This document shows positions 18,973 to 26,521 of a stretch of DNA of 64,000 nucleotides, in pieces. The stretch is from Qipengyuania sp. JC766 (GTDB taxonomy: Bacteria > Pseudomonadota > Alphaproteobacteria > Sphingomonadales > Sphingomonadaceae), in contig NZ_JBFEFL010000001.1 of NCBI RefSeq assembly GCF_040717445.1, positions 1,684,001 to 1,748,000 on the forward strand. Direction: 5' to 3'. Numbering within the stretch: the first letter of the stretch is position 1; each line of letters begins with the position of its first letter. The notes below the pieces were generated by a model. It searched no databases. It saw nothing but the letters and a program-made list of their open reading frames with translations, and was not told where the DNA came from. The translations under genes were made by a program, and so were the position numbers.

Positions 18973-19274
18973 GGTACTTCCCCTGGTTACGCCAGCGGAA
19001 GACACGAGAAGAAGCGCCGCAAAATGCGACTAATCAAGCCAGTTCCCGTCCATCCGCCGGTAGAGTTCTTCGCGACTCGTTCGCGGCAGGGAAATGATGA
19101 TGGAAAGAGGGCCGGATCGTCTATCAGCTTGAAGGATTATGAATTCGGCTTAACCAAATCACTACTTGTCCGGCACGCCCGACCAAAGTGCTATTACTTT
19201 CGGTGTAGAAGGGCGGCGACCCAATGCTGCTTTGGCCCGCAATCGAGGGGCTCGAACATCGGTCTGGTCCAGGA
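18973..19274. other. Intergenic region between the regulator and the peroxidase gene (probable promoter of the secretion operon)
   Basis: About 300 bases without a supported gene. The half nearest the regulator is AT-richer than the surroundings (around 19130-19205). It contains the inverted repeat listed separately and AT-rich stretches such as the reverse complement of taaccaaatcac, which could hold a promoter reading leftward into the peroxidase gene. No convincing -35/-10 pair with 17-base spacing was found. No terminator-like hairpin was seen after the regulator gene, so read-through from it is possible. Confidence 0.5.
19183..19203. promoter_or_regulatory. Inverted repeat, candidate operator of the peroxidase operon
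   Basis: CCAAAGT (19183-19189), a 6-base centre, and ACTTTcGG (19196-19203) form an interrupted palindrome of about 21 bases. It sits about 210 bases upstream of the peroxidase start and about 70 bases beyond the end of the regulator gene. Size and symmetry suit a dimeric LuxR-type HTH protein, but no consensus was matched. Confidence 0.4.
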
Positions 19275-19982
19275 TCAGAAGCAGTCCGCACTCAGCGGAT
19301 CGGACGGGGAAGGTTCCGCATCAATGACCGGCGCGACAAGTGCATCCTTGCGGTTGTCGTTGCGGCTGAGTTCACGCAGGCGTCCCACGGCCGCAACCCG
19401 GTTGTTCACGCCCAGCGCGCGATAGGCGCCGTTGAGGTGTACTTTCACTGTCCCTTCGCAGATACCGAGCTCGCGACCGATCTGCTTGTTGGATTTGCCC
19501 GTGGCAAGGACGCGGAGAACCTTCAGTTGCTGTTGCGTCAGTACGGGTGTGGCCGCGGTCGGACCGACACGTCGCTCTTCACCAAGTTTGGAAAAAAAGG
19601 GCCGGCCATCGACAAGCGCCGCCACGGCGCTGCACACTTCTTCCGCAACACGGGTCCTCTCGATGCAGGCGAGGACTCCCAACGAGATACACCGCGACAC
19701 CGTGTCCCGGGTGACCAGAGGCATGACAACGCACAGTTTCGGAATCGGCTTATGACGCAGGACTGTCGGCAGGCCTGCCATTCCGTTCATCCCGGGCAGA
19801 TCGAGATCGACGACCGCTATGCCGCCACAGCCCCGATCCACGAGCCGAAGCAGCGCAGTGAAGCTGTCGGCCGTTTCAACCTGCACGTCCTGGTTGGACG
19901 ACTCGACGATCGCCTTGAGGCCCATCCTCGAAAGACCGTCCCTGTGTGCAACTATAACCGATTGAAATGTCACGTCCCCCAC
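19275..19982 (-). CDS. LuxR/NarL-type regulator with a degenerate receiver domain
   Basis: Transcription factor of 235 residues. Residues 1-120 have the receiver fold pattern, with the phospho-acceptor position kept as D59 in VVDLDLPGMNG. The usual acidic pair is replaced (SVIVAHRDGLSRMGL instead of an IVDDH-like start), the conserved Thr/Ser strand reads VVMPL, and the conserved Lys position reads IER. A LuxR-type HTH at about 148-203 is well kept (LTQQQLKVLRVLATGKSNKQ, then GTVKVHLNGAYRALGVNNR). A serine/proline-rich tail of about 25 residues follows. The missing pocket residues suggest signalling without classical phosphorylation. No histidine kinase gene is adjacent. It is transcribed toward the secreted peroxidase gene 302 bases away and is its most likely regulator, an inference from position only. 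Confidence 0.85.
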   Translation of the reverse strand: MGDVTFQSVIVAHRDGLSRMGLKAIVESSNQDVQVETADSFTALLRLVDRGCGGIAVVDLDLPGMNGMAGLPTVLRHKPIPKLCVVMPLVTRDTVSRCISLGVLACIERTRVAEEVCSAVAALVDGRPFFSKLGEERRVGPTAATPVLTQQQLKVLRVLATGKSNKQIGRELGICEGTVKVHLNGAYRALGVNNRVAAVGRLRELSRNDNRKDALVAPVIDAEPSPSDPLSADCF

Positions 19983-20243
19983 CCCCTGGTTTCCGTGCTT
20001 GCGGGTGCGACCCTCCCGTTATTCGATCCAATAGAAACATGGCACAATACTTGCCAAATGTCTACTTTATCAAAGGCTGGAAGCCGGGTGTCTCAACGTG
20101 AGACTATACCTGTCGATAGGGACAGAAAAAGAGAGGGACTGGCCATCGATTTGGGAAGCATTTGAACTTCCGAAGATTTTCGAACGATTTGGTGGCCACC
20201 GGTACTATCGGGCGCTTGCGAGCTTCCGGATATCTGGAAGGTG

Positions 20244-20818
<575 letters not shown>

Positions 20819-20822
<4 letters not shown>

Positions 20823-21670
20823 ATATCCTCGCAGATGCGTCCGTAGAGCTCCGGTCGCCGGTCGCGGAAGAAGCCCATGCCGGCCCGGTGCTTCGCGGCC
20901 AGCGCCAGGTCCAGCGTGGCGACCAGCACGCCGTCTTCCCCGCGCCCGAATTCCGCGACGAGATCGCCCCACTCGTTGGTAATGAAGCTGTGGCCGTAGA
21001 AGTCCTGTCCGCTTTCCATCCCGATCCTGTTGCTGGCGATCACCGGCATGCAGTTGGACACGGAATGCCCCTGCATCGCGCGGCGCCACATCCGGCTGGT
21101 GTCGAATTCGGCGTCGTAGGGTTCGGACCCGATCGCGGTGGGATAGAACAGCAGTTCCGCCCCCATCAGTGCCATGACCCGCGCGCTTTCGGGATACCAC
21201 TGGTCCCAGCAGATGCCGACACCAATGCGGGTGCCAGCAACGTCCCAGACCCGGAAACCGCCATTGCCAGGGCGGAAGTAGAACTTCTCCTCGTAACCCG
21301 GCCCGTCGGGGATGTGGCTCTTGCGGTAGGTGCCCAGCACCTCGCCCGTCTCGTCGATCATGGCGAGCGTGTTGTAGTAGTGGTGCCCGTCGCGCTCGAA
21401 GAAGCTGGTCGGGATCGCCACGCCCAGCCCCTTCGCCAGCTTGCGCATCGCACGCACCGACGGGCTTTCCTCGAGCGTATGGGCAAGCGCGAACAGCGCC
21501 TCGTCCTCTTCGCGGCAGAAGTAGCCGCCGGCGAACAGCTCGGGGGGGAGCACGATCTGCGCCCCTTCCGCGGCCGCGCGCTCGACCAGCTGCGCGACCG
21601 CATCGATGTTCGCAGCTTCCTCCGCCCGGTTGAGCGAGAGTTGCAGCGCGGCGACGGTGACTTCGGTCAC
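20819..21670 (-). CDS. aguB: Carbon-nitrogen hydrolase, N-carbamoylputrescine amidase type
   Basis: Nitrilase-superfamily amidase of 283 residues. The catalytic triad is visible: E44 in LPPELFAGGYF, K117 in TYRKSHIPDGPGY and C154 in GICWDQWYPE. The residues after the Cys and the segment MWRRAMQGHSVSNCMPVIASNR fit N-carbamoylputrescine amidases of the agmatine-to-putrescine route better than beta-ureidopropionases. The product would be putrescine, CO2 and ammonia. The start is uncertain: a GTG at 21670 follows GAAGG closely and gives the family's normal N-terminus; an upstream ATG would add 35 unlikely residues. It lies 8 bases after a methyltransferase gene and overlaps folK. No agmatine deiminase gene is in the window, so the pathway is not confirmed by context. 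Confidence 0.82.
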
Positions 21671-21678
21671 GGCCTTCG

Positions 21679-22527
21679 TCAGTCCGCCTTGCGGAACAGG
21701 AGCGTCATCCGGTCGCTTTCGCCCAGATCGGCGAGGTCCGCACGGTCCCCGCGCAGCACGGGCGGCATTTCCCACACGCCCTGCGGGTGGTCCGCCGTGT
21801 CGCGCGGGTTGGCGTTCACATCGCTCATGCCGACGAGTTCGAAGCCCTGGACGCGCATGAAGTCGATCACATCCTGCTGGCGTACGTAGCCCTTGCTGCC
21901 ATTGGCATAGCTCCAGTCGGCATCGGCCTTCGCCCGGTGCTGGACGATGCCGATCATCCCGTCATCGGACAGCAGTTCGCGCATCGCGGCGATTTCGCTG
22001 TCGGCAGTGTTCCAGCGCATCAGGTTGTGCATCATGCGGATCACCAGGATCCGGTCGAAAGTGCCCTTCTCCGCGTCGGGGATGGTGTCCAGCGTCATGC
22101 CGGCAAAGCGGCTTTCGGGCGCGCCGGTCCATTCGGCCGCCTGCGCCGGGAAACCGGCCGCACCGTCGCGAATGCCCTGTTGCGCCTGTTCGTTGAAAGG
22201 TCCGGTCGTCGGGTTGAAGTAGAGGCCGACGAGGCGCCCCTGGTCGTTGACGTAATTGCCCAGCACCCGCGTGTACCAGCCGCCACCGGGCGCGTATTCG
22301 CCGATCTTCATGTCCGGCTGCACCCCGAAGAAGGCGAGCGTACGCTCCGGGTTGCGATAGACGTCGCGCGCGCGGTCCTCCGCCCGGTTCTCCTTCGCCA
22401 GCGCTTCCTTCAGCGCCATGTGCATCGCGTGATGCTCCGCCTCGGCGGACTGCGCATCCTGCGCGGCGGCGGGCACGGCCATCGCCAGCGAGGCGGCGGC
22501 GGCGGAAAGGGCAAGAAGGGTACGCAT
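21679..22527 (-). CDS. Exported class I SAM-dependent methyltransferase-like protein (COG4798 type)
   Basis: 282 residues with a clear Sec signal peptide (MRTLLALSAAAASLAMAVPA, cleavage near AAAQ-D). The mature part starts with a helical segment of 40 residues (RDVYRNPERTLAFFGVQP) and then a Rossmann-like methyltransferase fold: MKIGEYAPGGGWYTRVLGNY in place of the usual DxGxGxG motif, and FDRILVIRMMHNLMRW near motif IV. The glycine loop is present but atypical, and SAM is not expected in the periplasm, so catalytic activity is doubtful although the family is annotated as predicted methyltransferases. The start ATG has GGGAGA 7 bases upstream. It is divergent from msrA and upstream of the carbamoylputrescine amidase gene. 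Confidence 0.75.
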   Translation of the reverse strand: MRTLLALSAAAASLAMAVPAAAQDAQSAEAEHHAMHMALKEALAKENRAEDRARDVYRNPERTLAFFGVQPDMKIGEYAPGGGWYTRVLGNYVNDQGRLVGLYFNPTTGPFNEQAQQGIRDGAAGFPAQAAEWTGAPESRFAGMTLDTIPDAEKGTFDRILVIRMMHNLMRWNTADSEIAAMRELLSDDGMIGIVQHRAKADADWSYANGSKGYVRQQDVIDFMRVQGFELVGMSDVNANPRDTADHPQGVWEMPPVLRGDRADLADLGESDRMTLLFRKAD

Positions 22528-22582
22528 CGATGTCTCTCCCGAAGTGATGGCTTGCTGCAGGGTTCTAGGCACGCCGGTGCCC

Positions 22583-22611
22583 CTGACAAGTGGGCAGCGT
22601 GTTCCTATCTT
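22583..22611 (+). promoter_or_regulatory. Sigma-70-like promoter of msrA
   Basis: CTGACA at 22583-22588, a 17-base spacer, and TATCTT at 22606-22611, matching 5 of 6 and 4 of 6 consensus positions. Transcription would begin near 22618, giving a very short leader that contains AAAGGAG just before the msrA ATG. Confidence 0.55.
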
Positions 22612-22626
22612 GTCGGCAAAGGAGAT

Positions 22627-23175
22627 ATGACGACCATGGCAGAGAGTGAACAGGCAATCGTGGCAGGTGGCTGCTTCTGGTGCACGGAAGCGGTGTTCCG
22701 CGACGTGATCGGAGTGACCGCCGTCGAGAGCGGTTATATCGGCGGGGACAAGCCCGACCCGACCTACAAGGAGGTGTGCTCCGGCACCACGGGCCATGCG
22801 GAGGGCGTCAAGGTCACTTACGATCCCGACACGATCAGCCTCGCGCAGATCTACGACGTGTTCCTCGGCACGCACGACCCGACCCAGCTGAACCGGCAGG
22901 GCAACGATGTCGGTACGCAGTACCGCAGCGCCATCTTCCCACTGGACGATGCGCAGAAGGCGGAAGCCGAAGCGGCGATCGAACGCTGGAACGCGGAGAA
23001 CGACGGGACGGCCGTGACCACCATCGAGGGCGGCGAATGGTACCCGGCCGAGGATTACCACCAGGAATACTGGGAAGGCGAAGGCCAGCGCAATCCGTAC
23101 TGCCAGGCGGTGATCCCGCCCAAGCTGATGAAGCTGCGCAAGAGCTTCCAGAAGTACCTGAAGGAAGACGCCTGA
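22627..23175 (+). CDS. msrA: Peptide-methionine (S)-S-oxide reductase
   Basis: Repairs the S-epimer of methionine sulfoxide in proteins and free methionine. The catalytic motif is GGCFWC with Cys16, followed by the family segments SGYIGGDKPDPTYKEVCSG, TGHAEGVKVTYDP and YHQEYWE. A C-terminal Cys near NPYCQAVI is a likely resolving residue. The length of 182 residues is normal for the short cytosolic form. Two starts are possible, 22627 and 22636. AAAGGAG ends two bases before the first and eleven before the second, so the second may be used. Two hairpins follow the stop within 130 bases. The partner msrB is not adjacent but lies at 38404-38805. Confidence 0.96.
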   Translation: MTTMAESEQAIVAGGCFWCTEAVFRDVIGVTAVESGYIGGDKPDPTYKEVCSGTTGHAEGVKVTYDPDTISLAQIYDVFLGTHDPTQLNRQGNDVGTQYRSAIFPLDDAQKAEAEAAIERWNAENDGTAVTTIEGGEWYPAEDYHQEYWEGEGQRNPYCQAVIPPKLMKLRKSFQKYLKEDA

Positions 23176-23249
23176 ACCGACCTTCCCGGTTGGGGACATG
23201 GACCGCTGGATCCGGTTCGAAAGAACCGGGGCCGGTCCCTCTCCTGCGC

Positions 23250-23267
23250 GGAAAACCGGCGTTTTCC
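23250..23267 (+). terminator. Small perfect hairpin downstream of msrA
   Basis: GGAAAAC-CGGC-GTTTTCC, a 7-bp stem with a 4-base loop starting 75 bases after the msrA stop. No T-run follows on either strand, so termination is uncertain; it may be part of a REP-like element with the next hairpin. Confidence 0.35.
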
Positions 23268-23287
23268 GGCCGGGCGGCTCCCCGTGC

Positions 23288-23317
23288 TGTGACTTTCGTG
23301 ACGCGGCGAAAGTCACA
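23288..23317. repeat. Perfect 11-bp stem hairpin, REP-like intergenic palindrome
   Basis: TGTGACTTTCG (23288-23298), an 8-base loop, and CGAAAGTCACA (23307-23317) form a perfect stem. It lies in the 281-base gap between msrA and the convergent methyltransferase gene, which otherwise shows only GC-rich low-complexity sequence. No second copy was found in this window. Confidence 0.5.
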
Positions 23318-23456
23318 CCGGGACGAGCCTTTTGTTCGCGGGCCTCACGGCCCGCGTCGATGTGCGACATTCGCTCATTCACCGACCCCTGACAGATTCG
23401 GGCCCGTGTAGGACAGCGCGAAATGCAGGGCCGGTGACTCCGGACAGCTAAGCGTG

Positions 23457-24170
23457 TCAGCCGGCGGCAGCGGGCTTCGTGCCATGCCAGGCGCGGATCA
23501 TGAAGCTCTGGAAGAACGGCACGGGGCGGGACAGGCCGGCGTCCTGCCAAAGCTGGGCCGTTCGGTCTTCGGGCAGGACGCACAGCACGTCGCGCAACAT
23601 GTCCGGCAGCGCGGCAAGCGATGCCTCGTTCGCGCCCATCATGACCTGGACCTGCCGCCAGTCCGCAAGCATGGCCGGGAAGCCGGCGCCATCGAGGTCG
23701 GCACTGATTTCGGCGCTGACAAAACGGCCACCCGGGCGCAGCCGGTCATGGATGGCGCGATAGAAGGCGGGACGTGCGTCTTCCTGCACGAAATGGGCGA
23801 CCAGCAGGCTGACGGCCGCATCGAAGCCGGTCTCCGTCAGGTCCTCCACATGGCCCGCAACCAGTGTGCAGCGATCGGCGAGACCCGCGTCGGCCAGCCT
23901 GTGTGCGGCGATGGCGAGCATGTCCGGCGACGGATCGACGCCGGTGAAGGTCCAGCCCGGAAAAGCCTCGGCCAGCGCAAAGATGTCCGCCCCGGTTCCG
24001 ACCCCCACGCACAGGATCCGCGCGTCCTGCGGTAATTCGGTGAGGACCAGCCGCATCAGGAAATGCAGACCGTCGGAGATCGGCTGCAACCCGCTGTTCC
24101 GCCGGTCGTAGGCGGCGGCCATGTCGGCATCGAAGAAATCGGCGGTGCGGAAAGCGACGTGTCCTGTCAT
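23457..24170 (-). CDS. Class I SAM-dependent methyltransferase
   Basis: 237 residues with the standard SAM-binding loop ILCVGVGTGADIFALAEAFP and an acidic residue after strand 2 (FTGVDPSPDMLAIA), then an acidic motif near VEDLTETGFDAAVSLLVAHF and the post-IV segment RLRPGGRFVSAEIS. This is a small-molecule type methyltransferase similar to UbiE/TehB-like proteins; the substrate cannot be told. The gene is divergent from the rhodopsin gene with 151 bases between. Its ATG lies inside a perfect inverted repeat (24168-24186), suggesting a repressor could block it directly. Confidence 0.85.
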   Translation of the reverse strand: MTGHVAFRTADFFDADMAAAYDRRNSGLQPISDGLHFLMRLVLTELPQDARILCVGVGTGADIFALAEAFPGWTFTGVDPSPDMLAIAAHRLADAGLADRCTLVAGHVEDLTETGFDAAVSLLVAHFVQEDARPAFYRAIHDRLRPGGRFVSAEISADLDGAGFPAMLADWRQVQVMMGANEASLAALPDMLRDVLCVLPEDRTAQLWQDAGLSRPVPFFQSFMIRAWHGTKPAAAG

Positions 24171-24186
24171 GATACTTTATATCATG
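24168..24186. promoter_or_regulatory. Perfect inverted repeat over the methyltransferase start codon
   Basis: CATGATA-CTTTA-TATCATG, two 7-base arms around a 5-base centre. The left arm contains the start codon of the minus-strand methyltransferase. It is AT-rich in an otherwise GC-rich region and has the dimensions of an operator for a dimeric repressor. Confidence 0.45.
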
Positions 24187-24262
24187 GGACTTCGGCGGGA
24201 TTGGCGCAAGTGCCGATTGCAGGCCAGTTGCGTCAAACGCATGACTGCATGCAATCGGGGCG

Positions 24263-24275
24263 GGGAACGGTTCCC
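24263..24275. promoter_or_regulatory. Palindrome upstream of the rhodopsin gene
   Basis: GGGAAC-G-GTTCCC is a perfect 13-base palindrome ending 46 bases before the rhodopsin start. It contains GGAAC on both strands, the -35 element of EcfG-type general stress promoters, but no matching CGTT lies at the right distance, so an operator is the safer reading. Confidence 0.4.
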
Positions 24276-24321
24276 ACCTTATCGGCTTTCCCATACGGAC
24301 GGGCCGAAAAGGATGCTGCAA

Positions 24322-25041
24322 ATGCAAGACCTTACGCTCCCGCTCGTCATCGGTTTCGTCGTCATGGCTCTCGGATCGCTCGCGATCTACGCGCATGGCG
24401 ACAAGCGCACCGAATATCTCCACCACACGCAGTTCCATTCGGTCGTGCCCTTCATCGCGGCGACGGCCTATCTGGCCATGACGCTCGGGATCGGGCGGCT
24501 GGAGCTTGTCAGCGGGGAAACGATCTTCCTCGCCCGCTATGCGGACTGGATCGTGACGACACCGATCCTGCTGACCGGCCTGGTGATGGCCGGCCTGCAC
24601 GAACATCCCCGCCATTCCACCTACATCCTGCCGGTCGTGATCCTCGACGCGCTGATGATCGTGACCGGCCTGCTGGGCGCGCTGGCGACGAACGAGGCGG
24701 AAAAATGGATCTGGTTCGCCTGGTCGTGCGCGGCGTTCGTCGGCATCATCTGGCTGCTTCTCGGCCCGGTGATGCGGGCGGCAAAGGCGCTCGGCGGCGA
24801 ATTGACGAAGGTCTACACTGCCAATCTCGCCTTCCTGCTGATCGTATGGTCGATCTACCCGCTCGAATGGGCACTCGGCCCGCAAGGTCTCGGCCTGTTC
24901 GACGCGGTGGCCGATGCGTGGGTGATCCTCGTCCTCGATGTGACTGCCAAGGTGATCTACGGCTTCGTTGCGACGGCGCGGTTCAAGAAGTTGAGCCTCG
25001 ACGCGGCCGACCGGAAAACCCTTACCGCCAGCGAGCTGTGA
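24322..25041 (+). CDS. Microbial rhodopsin with D-T-G motif, probable light-driven proton pump
   Basis: Seven-helix retinal protein of 239 residues. Helix C reads RYADWIVTTPILLTG, giving the counterion/acceptor D75, T79, and Gly86 at the place of the cytoplasmic proton donor (Asp96 in bacteriorhodopsin, Glu108 in proteorhodopsin). Helix G has VLDVTAK with D206 and the retinal lysine K210; helix F has WSIYP. Leu83 at the position matching proteorhodopsin residue 105 predicts green absorption. Inner-membrane location; retinal would bind covalently to K210. The ATG at 24322 has AAGGA 8 bases upstream; an ATG at 24313 lies inside that site. DTG rhodopsins that pump protons are known from other proteobacteria including Sphingomonas; pumping here is inferred. 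No retinal-forming blh gene or carotenoid gene lies in the window. It converges with rsmB 10 bases away. Confidence 0.93.
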   Translation: MQDLTLPLVIGFVVMALGSLAIYAHGDKRTEYLHHTQFHSVVPFIAATAYLAMTLGIGRLELVSGETIFLARYADWIVTTPILLTGLVMAGLHEHPRHSTYILPVVILDALMIVTGLLGALATNEAEKWIWFAWSCAAFVGIIWLLLGPVMRAAKALGGELTKVYTANLAFLLIVWSIYPLEWALGPQGLGLFDAVADAWVILVLDVTAKVIYGFVATARFKKLSLDAADRKTLTASEL

Positions 25042-25051
25042 GCCGCCAGGC

Positions 25052-26287
25052 TCAGCCCTTGCGCCAGCGCGCCACGAAGAAGCCGTCCAGTCCGCCCGCA
25101 TCCGGCAACTGGCCGGGATGGGTGCGCAGCCAGCCCTCCCCGGTCGGCTGCAATCCCCCGGGCAGTTCGTCCGGCGTGATCGGGGCAGGGTCCAGAGCGA
25201 CGCGGGCCGCCTGCTCCTCGCCCTCCTCGTGTTCCAGCGAGCAGACGGCGTATACCAGCGTGCCGCCCTGCGGCAGCCACTCCACCGCGCGGGCAAGCAG
25301 GGCCGCCTGCAGTTCCGCCAGTTCCTCGATCTGCCGGGGACCGATCCGGTGCAGGACGTCCGGGTGGCGGCGGCAGGTTCCGGTCGCGGTACAGGGCGCA
25401 TCCAGCAGGATCGCGTCGAACGCCTTGGCGGGCTGGTAGGTCAGCGCATCGGCCTTGACGGTTTCCGCCTCCAGTCCGGTGCGCGCGAGGTTCTCTCGCA
25501 GCCGCTGCAGGCGCGGGCCGCTCTGGTCGAGCGCGGTCACCTGCCAGCCGGCTGCCGCCAGTTGCATCGTCTTGCCGCCCGGCGCGGCGCACAAGTCTAG
25601 AACGCGGCGACCCTCCCCCGGTCCGAGCAGGCGCGCGGGCAGCGATGCGGCAATGTCCTGCACCCACCATTCGCCCGCCTCGAAGCCGGCAATGCGATCG
25701 ACCGGTGTTCCGCGCGGCAGCCGCAAGTGTCCGGGCGCGAGCGATCCGGCACCGGTCTGCGCGGCGATATCGGCCGTCCGTGCGGGGTCCTTGAGCGAAA
25801 GATCGAGCGGCGGCGGCACGGCGAGGCCGGCCGCGACCGCATCCGCCCGTTCCCCCCAGCGCGCCCGCACCGTATCCGGCAAGGTCGGTATATCCGGTAG
25901 CGCGATCTCCCGCTTGGTCAGCGTGCTGAAGACGCCATGCGCGAGCCGCCGCGGCCCGCCGGTCAGCAAGGGCAGCGCGGTCGCGATCACCGCATGGGGC
26001 GGCGTATCCAGCCGCAGCCACTGTGCCAGCATCAGGCGCAGCACGCTGCGCGGCTTGGCATCGTCCGGCAGGCGTTTTGTCGTGGCGCTGTCGATCAGAG
26101 CGTCGAGGTCGGCCAGCCAGCGCAGCGCCTCGTGCACGATGGCGCGGGCCAGCGCCTTGTCGGCAGGACTGCGCACGCGGCCGAGCGCGGCGCGTTCCGC
26201 CAGTTCCAGCGTCTCGCCCCGGCGCAGCACGGCGTCCAGCATCTGCAGCGCGGCGCGGCGCGCGGGCAATCCGGGTATCTCGGCCAT
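25052..26287 (-). CDS. rsmB: 16S rRNA (cytosine-5-)-methyltransferase RsmB-like
   Basis: Cytoplasmic rRNA methyltransferase of 411 residues. Residues 1-135 form a NusB-like RNA-binding domain (AALQMLDAVLRRGETLELAE ... RAIVHEALRWLADLD). The C-terminal part is a Fmu/RsmB catalytic domain with the SAM loop VLDLCAAPGGKTMQLA, motif IV DAPCTATGTCRRHPD and the catalytic Cys in VYAVCSLEHEEGEEQ. Position 967 of 16S rRNA is the known target in the family. The gene is convergent with the rhodopsin gene and read away from the small DUF1674 gene. The start ATG at 26287 gives the expected N-terminus. Confidence 0.93.
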   Translation of the reverse strand: MAEIPGLPARRAALQMLDAVLRRGETLELAERAALGRVRSPADKALARAIVHEALRWLADLDALIDSATTKRLPDDAKPRSVLRLMLAQWLRLDTPPHAVIATALPLLTGGPRRLAHGVFSTLTKREIALPDIPTLPDTVRARWGERADAVAAGLAVPPPLDLSLKDPARTADIAAQTGAGSLAPGHLRLPRGTPVDRIAGFEAGEWWVQDIAASLPARLLGPGEGRRVLDLCAAPGGKTMQLAAAGWQVTALDQSGPRLQRLRENLARTGLEAETVKADALTYQPAKAFDAILLDAPCTATGTCRRHPDVLHRIGPRQIEELAELQAALLARAVEWLPQGGTLVYAVCSLEHEEGEEQAARVALDPAPITPDELPGGLQPTGEGWLRTHPGQLPDAGGLDGFFVARWRKG

Positions 26288-26341
26288 GGTCCCCGCCTAG
26301 CGATGCTTGAAACCAAGCGCCAGCGCGCGCATTTCCAAGGC

Positions 26342-26521
26342 ATGACCCAGCGCGCCACGAAACGACCCGATGGCTTCACCAAGCCCGCCCACTGGACCAA
26401 CGATCCGCCACCCGAGCCAGAAGCGCCCGTACCCGAGAGCGAGCGCGACGACCCGCAGGGCCTCAGCCCCACCCGCTACGGCGACTGGGTGAAAGACGGG
26501 ATCGCGATCGATTTCAGTTAG
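26342..26521 (+). CDS. Small DUF1674 (SDHAF4-like) protein
   Basis: 59 residues, with the diagnostic C-terminus DPQGLSPTRYGDWVKDGIAI ending in DFS, which marks the DUF1674 family related to eukaryotic succinate dehydrogenase assembly factor 4. That relatives bind flavinylated SdhA is known; the role here is inferred. The N-terminal half is charged and proline-rich (PPPEPEAPVPESERDD), as usual for the family. The ATG at 26342 has AAGG just upstream and gives a family-like length; an ATG at 26303 would add 13 residues. It overlaps the 3' end of the convergent P450 gene by 4 bases (TTAG). Confidence 0.82.
   Translation: MTQRATKRPDGFTKPAHWTNDPPPEPEAPVPESERDDPQGLSPTRYGDWVKDGIAIDFS

Noticed and set aside
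21679-23583. A 634-codon frame extending the exported methyltransferase upstream through msrA
   Set aside because: The signal peptide and ribosome site place the true start at 22527; upstream sequence is antisense to msrA.
24263-24310. EcfG-type stress promoter before the rhodopsin gene
   Set aside because: GGAAC is present, but the bases 16-17 positions later read CTTT or similar, not CGTT.
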